From Amycolatopsis vastitatis (lineage in GTDB: Bacteria; Actinomycetota; Actinomycetes; Mycobacteriales; Pseudonocardiaceae): a stretch of 64,000 bases of DNA. Positions 53,674 to 62,600 of this stretch are shown in pieces. Location: positions 372,001-436,000 of the forward strand of contig NZ_NMUL01000005.1 in the NCBI RefSeq assembly GCF_002234595.1. The letters run 5' to 3'. The notes beneath the pieces are model-generated. The model was not told where the DNA came from. It was given only the letters and a program-made list of their open reading frames with translations, and did not search any database. Position 1 is the stretch's first letter; every line of letters starts with the position of its first letter. The position numbers and the translations under genes were made by a program.

Positions 53674-55368
53674 TTGGACGTGCTGTCGATCGACTTCGGG
53701 ACTTCCAGCACGGTCGGGGTGCTCTCCGCCTTCGGGCGCGGACCCCGCGCCATCGAGGTCGACGGGTCCGTCACCATGTCCTCCGCCGTCTACGTCAACG
53801 ACGACGGCCTGCTCGTCGTCGGGCAGGATGCCGAGCGGCGGGCTCGGCTCGATCCCAGCCGGTTCGAGCCGAACCCCAAGCGGCGCATCGACGAGGGCGT
53901 CCTCCAGCTCGGCGAGACCGCCGTCGCGATCCCCGATGCCTTCGCCGCCGTGCTGCGGCGGGTCGGTGAGGAGGCCGAACGGCAGCTGGGCCGGCCGCCC
54001 GCGCAGACGCGGATTTCGCACCCCGCCGGCTGGGGCGCCACTCGGCAGGAGGTGCTCCGGACCGCCGCCGCGAAGGCCGGGTTCGGCGAGGTGCGGCTGA
54101 TTCCCGAGCCGGTGGCCGCCGCCGCGCACTACGCGAGTCTCGGGAGCCGGACCAGCGGGCCCATCGGCGTCTACGACCTCGGGGCCGGCACCTTCGACTG
54201 CGCTGTCGTCGGCGTGACGCAGCAGGGTTTCGCCGTGCTCGCCGAGGACGGCCTGCCCGACCTCGGCAGCCTCGACATCGACCAGGCCCTGCTCGTCCAC
54301 ATCGGACGCGAAGTGTCGCACGCCGATCCCGCACAGTGGCAACGGCTTCTGCGTCCGCAGACCACCGCCGACCGCCGCGCGCGCCGGGCCCTGCTGCAGG
54401 ATGTCCGCGACGCCAAGGAAAGCCTGTCGCGGCACGCCCGAACCCACGTGCCGATGCCCGAACCCTTCGGCGACGTCCTCGTCACCCGGGACGAGCTCGA
54501 AGCACTCGTGCGGCCCAGCCTGCTGCGCAGCGCCGAACTGCTCGGCACGACGATCCGCCGCGCCGGGCTGAACCCCGCGCAGCTCGGCGGCGTCTACCTC
54601 GTCGGTGGCCCGAGCCGGATGCCGCTGCTGGCCACCCTGCTCGGACGGCAGCTCGGCGTCACGCCCACCACGCAGGACCAGCCCGAGACGGCCGTCGCGT
54701 TCGGACTCCACCACGTGCCATTGGGCACCACCGACCTCACCGTGCCCGCGTTCGCGCCCGTCCGCCCGCCCGTGTCGCCGCCGCGGCCGCAACCCTGGCA
54801 GCAGGTCCCGCAGTACGCGCCGCTGCCGAAGAAACCGCGCCGGATCGCGCGGCCCTGGTTCCTCGCGTTCGCCACGTTGGTGGTCGTCGCGTTCGTGGCC
54901 GCCGCCGTCGTGCTCCTCACCCGAGACGGGGCCACGAAGGACGCAATGGGCTGCACATCGACGGCGCAGCGCGACCAGGCTGGGTTCACCCCGTGCCTGC
55001 GCTCGCTGGCCGGCTCCGTCCCGGACCGGGGCACCTGCAAGACCATCGACAACATCGGCCGGCAGCTGGGCGCCCAGGTCGCGGTCGTCTGTGGCATCCC
55101 GGGCGGCACCGTCAGCTACTACCAGGGCGTGACCGCCGAAGAGTTCGAGGAGAAAGCCAACGTGCCGCTCCCCGGCAGCGACATCGGCCGCGGCACCTGG
55201 GACGGCGGCGGGCTGCACGGCAAGTACGTCGCCGGCGCCGGCCTGAGCTCGACGATCGTGCTCTTCGGCTCGGACGACCGCCGGGCGGCCGGAATCTACC
55301 GCGCGTACGAACCCATTCGCACCGAGGACCTGATCGCTTTCTTCACCCGCGAGGTCAAGCCGGCCTGA
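53674..55368 (+). CDS. Membrane-anchored Hsp70-like ATPase with extracellular domain
   Basis: 564 residues. Residues 1-355 are an Hsp70/DnaK ATPase domain: phosphate-1 SIDFGTSSTVGVL, connect RLIPEPVAAAAHYA, phosphate-2 VYDLGAGTFDCAV, adenosine YLVGGPSRMPLLATLL. The peptide-binding domain is absent; instead a Pro-rich linker and one helix (about 393-417) lead to an outside domain of ~145 residues with five cysteines (first at about 427) and no recognised family. It resembles receptor-like Hsp70 proteins seen in actinomycetes. TTG 53674 follows GAGGGGAACCGCT. Client and signal unknown; it may sense the envelope. Confidence 0.87.
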   Translation: MDVLSIDFGTSSTVGVLSAFGRGPRAIEVDGSVTMSSAVYVNDDGLLVVGQDAERRARLDPSRFEPNPKRRIDEGVLQLGETAVAIPDAFAAVLRRVGEEAERQLGRPPAQTRISHPAGWGATRQEVLRTAAAKAGFGEVRLIPEPVAAAAHYASLGSRTSGPIGVYDLGAGTFDCAVVGVTQQGFAVLAEDGLPDLGSLDIDQALLVHIGREVSHADPAQWQRLLRPQTTADRRARRALLQDVRDAKESLSRHARTHVPMPEPFGDVLVTRDELEALVRPSLLRSAELLGTTIRRAGLNPAQLGGVYLVGGPSRMPLLATLLGRQLGVTPTTQDQPETAVAFGLHHVPLGTTDLTVPAFAPVRPPVSPPRPQPWQQVPQYAPLPKKPRRIARPWFLAFATLVVVAFVAAAVVLLTRDGATKDAMGCTSTAQRDQAGFTPCLRSLAGSVPDRGTCKTIDNIGRQLGAQVAVVCGIPGGTVSYYQGVTAEEFEEKANVPLPGSDIGRGTWDGGGLHGKYVAGAGLSSTIVLFGSDDRRAAGIYRAYEPIRTEDLIAFFTREVKPA

Positions 55369-55369
55369 G

Positions 55370-55534
55370 TCACCAGGCCTGTTCGAGCCGCATCCCCTTG
55401 CCGTACCAGTCGTCGTCGGCGACGGGCCCGGACGGCGGCGCGGCCGGAGGCGCATCCGCGGATCGATCCTTCAAGGCGGCGTTGTCCGGCTCCGGTTCGG
55501 ACGGCGCAGCCTGAGCAGGGTGGTTTGCCCCAGA
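55370..55534 (-). pseudogene. Possible 3' remnant of a lost gene
   Basis: A 54-codon stop-to-stop frame ending PVADDDWYGKGMRLEQAW with strong GC3 bias and a Pro/Ala/Glu-rich lead-in, but no start codon with a ribosome binding site and an in-frame stop upstream. It reads like the C-terminal tail of a deleted protein. No family recognised. Confidence 0.3.
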
Positions 55535-55571
55535 TCACGAGCGGCTCGCCGTACCGCCGAACGGGGGAACC

Positions 55572-56267
55572 TTGTCCGTGCCGGCGGGGTCCGGCGCTCC
55601 TCCCTGCATGAGCACACTCACGGAAGCTCGCGCGCCGACCGTGCGGAGCCAGCTGCGGGACGCGAAACGCTTCTCCTGGACCGGTTTCGCCGTCACGGTC
55701 GCGGCGTCGCTGCTCGGCACGCTCGTCCCGGCCGCGATCGGCGCGGGCCCGAACGCGACGCTGGTTTCGACGCTGGCGGTCACGGTCCTGGCGGCCGGCG
55801 GGTTCACCGTCAAGGACGGCAGCGCCCGCGGCATCAAGGCGATCGCGATCGTGCTGCTGGCGACGGGCGCGCTGGTCCTGACGGTGACCGGGGTGACCGT
55901 GCTCGACCTCGTGCGCGGGCGCCCGGCGACGTTCCCGGTGGTGCCCGAGACGGCGGTGCCCCGCGTGCTCGTCCCGGAGTCGGTCACCTGCCCCGCGACG
56001 CCCGTCCGCACGACGACGACGTGCACGGTGGCGGTCCGCAGTGTCGGTGCGAGCGCGCTGAGGGTGAGCGGGATCGAACTGGACGGCCCGGACTTCGCGG
56101 TGGACGCGAGCGCGTGCGTCGGCCACGACGTCGAGCCGGGCAGGCGGTGCACGCTGGTGGTCAGCTTCACCCCGGCCTCGACCGGCGAACGGGCCGTGGA
56201 CCTGACGGTCCACCACAACGTCCCGGGCCCGGCGGCGTTCGTGGAGCTCACCGGCCGCGGCGGTTAG
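55572..56267 (+). CDS. Membrane-anchored Ig-like (choice-of-anchor D type) domain protein
   Basis: 231 residues from TTG 55572 (ATG 55608 gives 219 and is equally possible). Two or three hydrophobic helices (about 38-105: FAVTVAASLLGTLVPAAIG, LVSTLAVTVLAAGG, AIAIVLLATGALVLTVTGV), then an extracellular beta-sandwich of ~110 residues (CTVAVRSVGASALRVSGIEL, DFAVDASAC, CTLVVSFTPASTGERAV) of the choice-of-anchor D/ASPM-SPD-2-Hydin type, with paired cysteines. Function unknown; the fold usually mediates adhesion or protein contacts. Confidence 0.75.
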   Translation: MSVPAGSGAPPCMSTLTEARAPTVRSQLRDAKRFSWTGFAVTVAASLLGTLVPAAIGAGPNATLVSTLAVTVLAAGGFTVKDGSARGIKAIAIVLLATGALVLTVTGVTVLDLVRGRPATFPVVPETAVPRVLVPESVTCPATPVRTTTTCTVAVRSVGASALRVSGIELDGPDFAVDASACVGHDVEPGRRCTLVVSFTPASTGERAVDLTVHHNVPGPAAFVELTGRGG

Positions 56268-56905
56268 TGCTCCGCGCCCGCGCTGACCGGCAGGTCCTCG
56301 GTGACCCTCGACGCCGTGTCCGCCAAGGCTTCCAGCGCGTCGGCGATCTTCTCGACGCTCAGTGAAGGCGCGGGCTTGCCGGCGGCCGCGACCTGCTCCG
56401 GGCTGAACGGGACGTGCACGAAACCGCCGCGCACGCCAGGGAAGTCCGTTGCCAGCAAGTGCATCAGGCCGTAGAAGACCTGGTTGCACACGTACGTCCC
56501 GGCGGTGTGGGAAACCGACGCCGGCACGCCCGCGGCGCGGATCGCCGCCGTGCACGCCTTGACCGGCAGCGTCGTGAAGTAGGCCGCCGGGCCGTCCGGG
56601 ACCACCGGGACGTCGATCGGCTGCGCGCCCGCGTTGTCCGGGATGCGGGCGTCGATCAGGTTGATCGCGACGCGCTCCGGCGTCACGTCGAAGCGGCCGC
56701 CCGCCTGGCCGACGCAGACCACCAGCGACGGCCGGTGCTCTTCGACAGCCCGGCGCAGCGCGGGCAGCGACGCGGCGAACTCGCAGGGCAGCTCGACCGC
56801 GACGACGTCGTTCCGGCGCGCGCCCACCAGGGAAACCGCCTGCCACGACGGGTTCACCGACTCGCCGCCGAACGGCGCGAACCCCGTCATCAGCACCTTG
56901 GCCAT
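56264..56905 (-). CDS. pcp: Pyroglutamyl-peptidase I
   Basis: 213 residues, cysteine peptidase (C15) removing N-terminal pyroglutamate. N-terminus VLMTGFAPFGGESVNPSW; catalytic triad positions: Glu in TPERVAINLIDARIPDN, Cys in HTAGTYVCNQVFYGLMH, His in GGFVHVPFSPEQ. Two ATG codons in tandem; the second (56905) has better spacing from GGAGG. Lies downstream of a secreted aminopeptidase on the same strand but is separated from it by a hairpin. Its 3' end overlaps the convergent Ig-like gene by 4 bases. Confidence 0.94.
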   Translation of the reverse strand: MAKVLMTGFAPFGGESVNPSWQAVSLVGARRNDVVAVELPCEFAASLPALRRAVEEHRPSLVVCVGQAGGRFDVTPERVAINLIDARIPDNAGAQPIDVPVVPDGPAAYFTTLPVKACTAAIRAAGVPASVSHTAGTYVCNQVFYGLMHLLATDFPGVRGGFVHVPFSPEQVAAAGKPAPSLSVEKIADALEALADTASRVTEDLPVSAGAEH

Positions 56906-56923
56906 CATGTCCTCCGGAACCGC

Positions 56924-56962
56924 CGTGAAGGCCACCTTACGTTCCTCGAGGTGGCCTTCACG
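56924..56962 (-). terminator. Hairpin after the M1 aminopeptidase gene
   Basis: CGTGAAGGCCACCT (56924-56937) pairs perfectly with AGGTGGCCTTCACG (56949-56962), 8 bases beyond the aminopeptidase stop and just upstream of pcp. Confidence 0.75.
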
Positions 56963-56970
56963 GACTTGGC

Positions 56971-58404
56971 TCAGGCGGCCGGCTTCAGGCCGCCCGGGAA
57001 GAGGTACTGGTCGGCGGGCTTGCCGGTGCCGTAAACCCACGCGTCGAAGAAGCCCTTGAGGCTCCGGTGCGCGACGAGTTCGGTGTAGCACTGGAATTCC
57101 TGCATGCTGGCGTTCCCGCCCCGGTGCAGCGACGGCCACGTCTTCAGCACGAAGTCGAACGCCGGCTGCCCGATGTAGCTGCGCAGCGCGTGCAGCATCA
57201 GCGGGCCCTTCGAGTACACGTACGTGAACTCCTTGCCGGGGCCCATGTCGTACAGCTTGCCGTTCCAGAACGCCGTCGACGCCTTCTTGACGTCGGCCGC
57301 GTACTGCTTGTTCAGGTCGACGCCCTCCTTCGCCTCGTCCCACAGCCACTCAGCGTAGGAGGCGAAGCACTCGTTGAGGCAGACGTCGCGCCAGTGCGCG
57401 ACCGCGACCGAGTCGCCGTACCACTGGTGGGCGTTCTCGTGGACGATCACCGGGACGACCCCGGCCCAGCCGCCGGAGTAGATCGGGCGGCTCATCGTCT
57501 CCAGCGAGAACCCGATCTGCGCGTTGAGGAAGATGCCGCCCGCCGCGTCGACCGGGTACTTGCCGAACTTGGACTCGAGGAAGTCGAGGATTTCCGGCAG
57601 GCGGGCTTCGGCCTGCTTCGCCGAGTCGGGCACGCCCGGGGCGAACGCGCTGACGATCGGGGTGCCGTCCGCGCGCTTCTGCCGGTCGAAGGTCCACTTG
57701 TCGATCGCGACCGTCGTCATGTACGGCACGATCGGCGTCTCTTCGGCCCAGACGTGCGTGGTGCCGCCCGGTGCCTTGAAGGAGCCGCGTTCGCGGCCGT
57801 TGGCGATCACGCCCCACTCGTCGGGCACGGTGATCGCCAGGTGGAACGTGGCCTTGTCCAGCGGCGTGTCGTTGACCGGGTACCAGGTGGTCGCCGACTT
57901 CGGCTCGCCGGCGACGAAGGTCGCGCCGCCCGGGGTGAACTGCCAGCCGTTGTCGCCGAGCAGCGGGTCGCTGATCGGCGCGGGCACGCCGTGGTAGGCG
58001 ACCTTGACCGCGAAGTTCTGGCCTCGCCACAGCGCCCGCGACGGTGTGACGACCAGTTCGTGGTCCCCGGTCCGGCTGAACTTCGCGTCCCGGCCGTCGA
58101 CCTTGACCGAGTCGACGGTGAGGCCGTGCAGGTCCAGGTCGAACGAGCTCAGCGACTGGGTCGCCCGAGCCGAGATGTCCTGGACCCCGGTGAGCTGGTG
58201 CGACGCGGGGTCGTAGCCGACCTTGAGGTTGTAGTCGGCGACGTCGTAGCCGCCGTTGCCGTCCTGCGGGTAGTAACTGTCGCCGGCCCCGTCGCTGCCG
58301 GGCCGCGCCGGGCCCCAGCCTTCACCCGCGGCGGCGACACCGGTGCCGAGGCAGAGGCTGGCGACCACGGCCGCCGCCACCACGACCGGCTTCTGTGCCC
58401 TCAT
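56971..58404 (-). CDS. Secreted M1-family metallopeptidase
   Basis: 477 residues. Signal peptide MRAQKPVVVAAAVVASLCLG...AAAG. N-terminal beta saddle (YNLKVGYDPASHQLTGVQDI), then the thermolysin-like catalytic domain: HENAHQW (HExxH) about 18 residues before NECFASYAEW (third zinc ligand Glu). The GxMEN substrate motif is replaced by IGFSLETMSRP. Shorter than full M1 enzymes because the C-terminal HEAT-like domain is missing. GGGAG sits 5 bases before ATG 58404. Degrades peptides outside the cell; divergent from the AfsR-like regulator. Confidence 0.93.
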   Translation of the reverse strand: MRAQKPVVVAAAVVASLCLGTGVAAAGEGWGPARPGSDGAGDSYYPQDGNGGYDVADYNLKVGYDPASHQLTGVQDISARATQSLSSFDLDLHGLTVDSVKVDGRDAKFSRTGDHELVVTPSRALWRGQNFAVKVAYHGVPAPISDPLLGDNGWQFTPGGATFVAGEPKSATTWYPVNDTPLDKATFHLAITVPDEWGVIANGRERGSFKAPGGTTHVWAEETPIVPYMTTVAIDKWTFDRQKRADGTPIVSAFAPGVPDSAKQAEARLPEILDFLESKFGKYPVDAAGGIFLNAQIGFSLETMSRPIYSGGWAGVVPVIVHENAHQWYGDSVAVAHWRDVCLNECFASYAEWLWDEAKEGVDLNKQYAADVKKASTAFWNGKLYDMGPGKEFTYVYSKGPLMLHALRSYIGQPAFDFVLKTWPSLHRGGNASMQEFQCYTELVAHRSLKGFFDAWVYGTGKPADQYLFPGGLKPAA

Positions 58405-58552
58405 GAACGCTCCCTGTCCGTTTGGGGTGACTTCGTTCCGCAACGTATCGGCACGGACGGACGATCCGGCGGCTCCCGCCGGATTTGTCCGGATAATCAG
58501 CACTTCCGTCTGCCCGGTCCGGTGCCGGGCGGGCGTCTGGAAAGCTGGACAC

Positions 58553-61500
58553 ATGCGCGTTGCGCTGCTGGGCCCGCTGCGGGCGGCGGAAGACGACGGC
58601 ACGCCGATCGACATCGGCGGCGCCCGCCTCCGCATGCTCTTGGCCAGGCTGGCGCTGGACGCCGGGCGGGCGGTCCCGGCCGACACGCTCGTCGACGGGC
58701 TCTGGGGCGCCGAACCGCCGTCGGACGCGGCCAACGCCCTGCAGTCGCTGGTCTCCCGGCTGCGGAAAGCACTTCCGGTGGCCGTCGAATCCGGACCCGG
58801 TGGCTACCGGCTCGCGCTGGCGGCCGACGACGTCGACGCCGAGCGGTTCGAACGGCTCGCCGCCGACGGTCGCCGTGAGCTCGCCGCGGGCCGGGACGCT
58901 CGCGCGGCCGAGCTGCTCACCGAGGCCCTCGCGCTCTGGCAGGGTGACGCGCTCGCTGACGTCCTCGACGCGCCGTTCGCCGTGGCGCCCGCCCGGCGCC
59001 TTGCCGAGCTGCGGGCGGAGGCGGCCGAGGACCGGTTCGACGCCCTGATCCGGCTGGGTGAGCACGCCGGCGTGCTGGCCGACCTGACCACCGCGGCGGA
59101 CGCCGACCCGTTGCGCGAACGGCTGGCCGGGCTGCGGATGCGCGCGCTCTGCGCGGCCGGTCGGCAGCCGGAGGCGCTGGCCGTCTACGCCGGGCTCCGG
59201 CGCACGCTGGCCGACCAGCTCGGCGTCGACCCGTCGGCCGAGCTGCAGGAGATCCACGTCGCCGCGCTGCGCGGGGAGCTCGCGCCGCCGTCGCCCGTCG
59301 CGGACCGGCTGCCGACGCGGCTGACCACGTTCGTCGGCCGCGACGATGAGCTCAAGCTGCTGGCGGAACTGCTCGGCGGGGCCCGGCTGGTCACCTTGAC
59401 CGGGCCGGGCGGGGCGGGCAAGACGCGGCTGGCCACCGAGGCGGCGTCACGGCACCCGGCCCACCAGCGGGGCCGGGTCTGGTTCGCCGCCCTGGCCGGC
59501 GTGCGCGACTCCGACGACGTCGGCGGCGCGCTGCTGGGCGCGCTCGAGGTCCGCGACATCCGCACCGAGACCGAGGTCCACCGCCGCCAGGCGGACCCCG
59601 TGGAGCAGGCGGTCGAGGTGCTCGGCGGCGCGGAAGCGCTGCTGGTGCTGGACAACTGCGAGCACATCGTCGACGCGGCCGCGCGGCTGGCCGACGAACT
59701 GCTGCACCGGGCGCCGCGGCTGCGGATCCTGGCCACCAGCCGCGAGCCGCTGGCCATCACCGGGGAGGCGCTCTGCCCGCTCGGCCCGTTGCCGGTGCCC
59801 GCGGAACGCGCCGCGCCCGCGGAGGCCGCCGAGCTCGACTCGACCCGGCTGTTCCTCGACCGGGCGGCGGCGGTCCGTCCCGACTTCGTGCTCGACGAGT
59901 CCACTGTGGACCAGGTCGGGGAGATCTGCCGCCGGCTCGACGGGATGCCGCTGGCGCTGGAGCTGGCCGCGGCGCGGCTGCGCTCGATGACCGTGGCCCA
60001 GATCGCCGGGCGCCTCGGCGACCGGTTCCGGCTGCTCACTTCGGGCAGCCGCACGGCCCTGCCGCGCCAGCGGACGCTGCGCGCGGTGGTCGAGTGGAGC
60101 TGGGACCTGCTGACCGAGTCCGAACTGGTGCTGGCCCGGCGGCTCGCGGTGTTCGCGGGCGGCGCCGAGCTGGAATCGATCGAGGTCGTGTGCGCCGACG
60201 AGCTGCTGCCCGCCGCCGACGTGCCGTACGTGCTCGGCAGCCTGGTCGAGAAGTCCATTGTGGACACAGTGGCCGGTGCCGGCGGCGAGCCGCGGTACCG
60301 GATGCTCGAAACGCTGCGGGCCTACGCCACCGAGCGGCTGGCCGAGTCGGGCGAGTACGACCGGATGCGCCGCGCGGTGGCGTCGTACTACGCCGAGCTC
60401 GCGCAACGGCTGGAGCCGACGCTGCGCACCGCCGAGCAGCTGCGGGCGATCGGCCAGTACGAGGCCGAGAGCGCGAACATGGTCGCGGCCCTGCGCGGCG
60501 CGATCGAGATGTCCGATGTGGACAACGCCGTGGCGCTGCTGGACGGGATGTTCTGGTACCTCACCGTGCTCGGCCAGGGCAGCCGGGTCGGCGGGCTGAT
60601 CCGCGAGGCCCTCACGTTCGGCGACCGGTTGCCGCCCGCGGTCGCGGCGGCCTACCGGGCGCTCCTGTACCTCATGGACGAAATCCCGGTGCGCTCCGAC
60701 CGCGAGGGGATCCTCGAGCTGGTCGACGACTGCGTGCGCAGCGAAGCGGTGAACCGGTACCCCGGGCTCGCGGTGGCCCTGCCGATGCTGGCCTTCCTCG
60801 GCGGTGACCGCGAGGTCGCCGTCCGGGAGGTGCGCCGGGCCGAGCAGCACACGGACCCGTGGACCCGGGCCGGCGGGCACTGGGTGGAGAGCTTCCTGCT
60901 CGAAGACCTGGGCGACGTCGAGGGGGCCGACCGGGCGCGCGATCTGGCGCACGCCGGGTTCGCGGCGATCGGTGACCGCTGGGGCCTCGCGATGACGTTG
61001 AGCTTCAAGGCGAACGCGTTTTCCCAGGACGGCGACAGTGTCAAGGCCATCGAGTTCTTCCAGGAGGGCCTGGCGCTTTCGATGGAGCTGCGCTCGCACG
61101 AGGACACCGTGCAGCACTGGTGGCGGCTGGCCGTCGAGCGCGCCCGCACCGGGGACTTCGAGGGCGCCTGGCGCGACCAGGAGGCCGCGGAGCGCTACGG
61201 CGAAGGCATCACGAACCTGCAGCACCGGGCCATCCTGATGTTCGGACGGCTCGAGCTGCTGTTGCGCACGGGTGACCTGGCCGGAGCGCGGGCGCTGCTC
61301 GACCGCGTCAAGGCGCTGGGTGGCGACGACTGGTTCCCCGGCGGTATCGGCGACGAGTTCGTCCACGCCTTCGAGGCGCGGATCCTGCTGGCCCAGGGGC
61401 GCGCCGAAGAGGCGGAGGGCCACCTCGCCATCGCGATCCGGGCGACGAACCGGCGTGGTGACATGCCGGACATGGCGGGGGCGGTGGAACTGCTGGCGAT

Positions 61501-61720
61501 GGTGCGCGCACGGCAGGGCCGGTACGAGACTGCTGCCCGGGTGATCGCCGCCTCCGCGGTCGTCCGCGGCCGGCTCGACCGCGGCAGTCCCGAGGTGGGT
61601 GAACTGATCGCCGAGCTGCGCGAAGCGCTGCCGGACTACGACGAGATCTACGAGCGGGCGCGTCAGGTGTCCAAAAAGGACGTCGTCGCCTGGTTGCTCG
61701 ACGAAGTCGGAAACGGCTGA
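58553..61720 (+). CDS. AfsR/SARP-family regulator with NB-ARC-type ATPase domain
   Basis: 1055 residues. OmpR-like winged helix at 1-90 (MRVALLGPLRAAEDDG, LRMLLARLALDAGRAV, ANALQSLVSRLRKAL), BTAD domain at about 95-240 (FERLAADGRRELAAGRDARA, EALAVYAGLRRTLADQLGVDP), STAND/NB-ARC ATPase at about 255-560 (FVGRDDELKLLAEL, Walker A GPGGAGKT, LLVLDNCEHI), then ~480 residues of TPR-like helices. Such proteins switch on antibiotic or other secondary-metabolism genes. No biosynthetic cluster is visible; the nearest candidates are the ABC exporter genes downstream. ATG 58553 fits the family N-terminus. Confidence 0.93.
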   Translation: MRVALLGPLRAAEDDGTPIDIGGARLRMLLARLALDAGRAVPADTLVDGLWGAEPPSDAANALQSLVSRLRKALPVAVESGPGGYRLALAADDVDAERFERLAADGRRELAAGRDARAAELLTEALALWQGDALADVLDAPFAVAPARRLAELRAEAAEDRFDALIRLGEHAGVLADLTTAADADPLRERLAGLRMRALCAAGRQPEALAVYAGLRRTLADQLGVDPSAELQEIHVAALRGELAPPSPVADRLPTRLTTFVGRDDELKLLAELLGGARLVTLTGPGGAGKTRLATEAASRHPAHQRGRVWFAALAGVRDSDDVGGALLGALEVRDIRTETEVHRRQADPVEQAVEVLGGAEALLVLDNCEHIVDAAARLADELLHRAPRLRILATSREPLAITGEALCPLGPLPVPAERAAPAEAAELDSTRLFLDRAAAVRPDFVLDESTVDQVGEICRRLDGMPLALELAAARLRSMTVAQIAGRLGDRFRLLTSGSRTALPRQRTLRAVVEWSWDLLTESELVLARRLAVFAGGAELESIEVVCADELLPAADVPYVLGSLVEKSIVDTVAGAGGEPRYRMLETLRAYATERLAESGEYDRMRRAVASYYAELAQRLEPTLRTAEQLRAIGQYEAESANMVAALRGAIEMSDVDNAVALLDGMFWYLTVLGQGSRVGGLIREALTFGDRLPPAVAAAYRALLYLMDEIPVRSDREGILELVDDCVRSEAVNRYPGLAVALPMLAFLGGDREVAVREVRRAEQHTDPWTRAGGHWVESFLLEDLGDVEGADRARDLAHAGFAAIGDRWGLAMTLSFKANAFSQDGDSVKAIEFFQEGLALSMELRSHEDTVQHWWRLAVERARTGDFEGAWRDQEAAERYGEGITNLQHRAILMFGRLELLLRTGDLAGARALLDRVKALGGDDWFPGGIGDEFVHAFEARILLAQGRAEEAEGHLAIAIRATNRRGDMPDMAGAVELLAMVRARQGRYETAARVIAASAVVRGRLDRGSPEVGELIAELREALPDYDEIYERARQVSKKDVVAWLLDEVGNG

Positions 61721-61755
61721 AAGGGACGTCCGCCCCCGCGAACGTCCCTTTCAGC
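61716..61755. terminator. Bidirectional hairpin terminator
   Basis: GCTGAAAGGGACGT (61716-61729, spanning the TGA stop) pairs perfectly with ACGTCCCTTTCAGC (61742-61755), between the convergent regulator and exporter genes. Confidence 0.85.
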
Positions 61756-61793
61756 TTCCCCTGGCGCGACTCACCCCCGTGCGTGCGCGCCCT

Positions 61794-62600
61794 TCAGACC
61801 CGCCGGCGGTACGCCCAGGTCGCCAGCGGGAAGAACACGACCACCGCACCGGCCATCCAGGCCAGCGCCCCGGCCAGCGGACCGGCGACGGCGCCGCCGT
61901 TCATCAGGCCGCGCAGCGCGTTCGCCATCAGGCTGACCGGGCTGATGTCCGCCCACGCCCGCAGCCAGCCCGGCATGGTGTTCGTCTGCACGAACACGTT
62001 GCTGCCGAACGTCAGCGGCATGATGAAGACGAACATCAGCGCCTGCGCCGAGCCCGGCGACTTCATCACCATGCCGACGAACACCGAGCCCCAGCAGAAG
62101 GACAGCCCGAACGCCAGCGCGAGCAGGATCGCCACCGCGAACTCGCCGGGGCTGGTCGCGATCCGGTAGCCCATGATCGTCGCCACGATCATCAGCACCA
62201 CCAGGCAGACCAGGTAGCGCACGATGTCCGCGAGCACCGCGCCGATCAGGGGCGCCGAGCGGGCGATCGGCATGCTGCGGAACCGGTCGAACACGCCCTT
62301 GGTGACGTCGGTGTTGAGCTGTGTCCCCACGGCGAGGCACGCCTGCAGGATGTTCATCACGATGATGCCGGGCACGACCATCTGCAGGTAGGCGTCGGTC
62401 GAGCCGGACAGCGCGCCGCCGAACAGGTAGACGAACATCACCAGGAAGATGATCGGCATCAGGGTGACGTCGGCGAGCTGTTCGGGGTTCTTGCGGATCT
62501 TCAGGATGCCGCGCCACGCCAGCGAAAGCGCGTGCTGGAACCCCTTGCCGGGGCTGATGTGCCGCGGCGGGGCGGGGCGGTCGAGGGCCAGCGTCGTCAT
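61794..62600 (-). CDS. ABC-2 type exporter permease (DrrB-like)
   Basis: 268 residues, six membrane helices. The ABC-2 opening (ALSLAWRGILKIRKNPEQLADVTL) precedes helix 1 (MPIIFLVMFVYLFGGAL); QTNTMPGWLRAWADISPVSLMANALRG is the family C-terminal signature. Pairs with the ATPase encoded just upstream, overlapping by 4 bases (ATGA). Relatives export anthracyclines, glycolipids or lipids; the actual cargo is unknown. Confidence 0.93.
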   Translation of the reverse strand: MTTLALDRPAPPRHISPGKGFQHALSLAWRGILKIRKNPEQLADVTLMPIIFLVMFVYLFGGALSGSTDAYLQMVVPGIIVMNILQACLAVGTQLNTDVTKGVFDRFRSMPIARSAPLIGAVLADIVRYLVCLVVLMIVATIMGYRIATSPGEFAVAILLALAFGLSFCWGSVFVGMVMKSPGSAQALMFVFIMPLTFGSNVFVQTNTMPGWLRAWADISPVSLMANALRGLMNGGAVAGPLAGALAWMAGAVVVFFPLATWAYRRRV

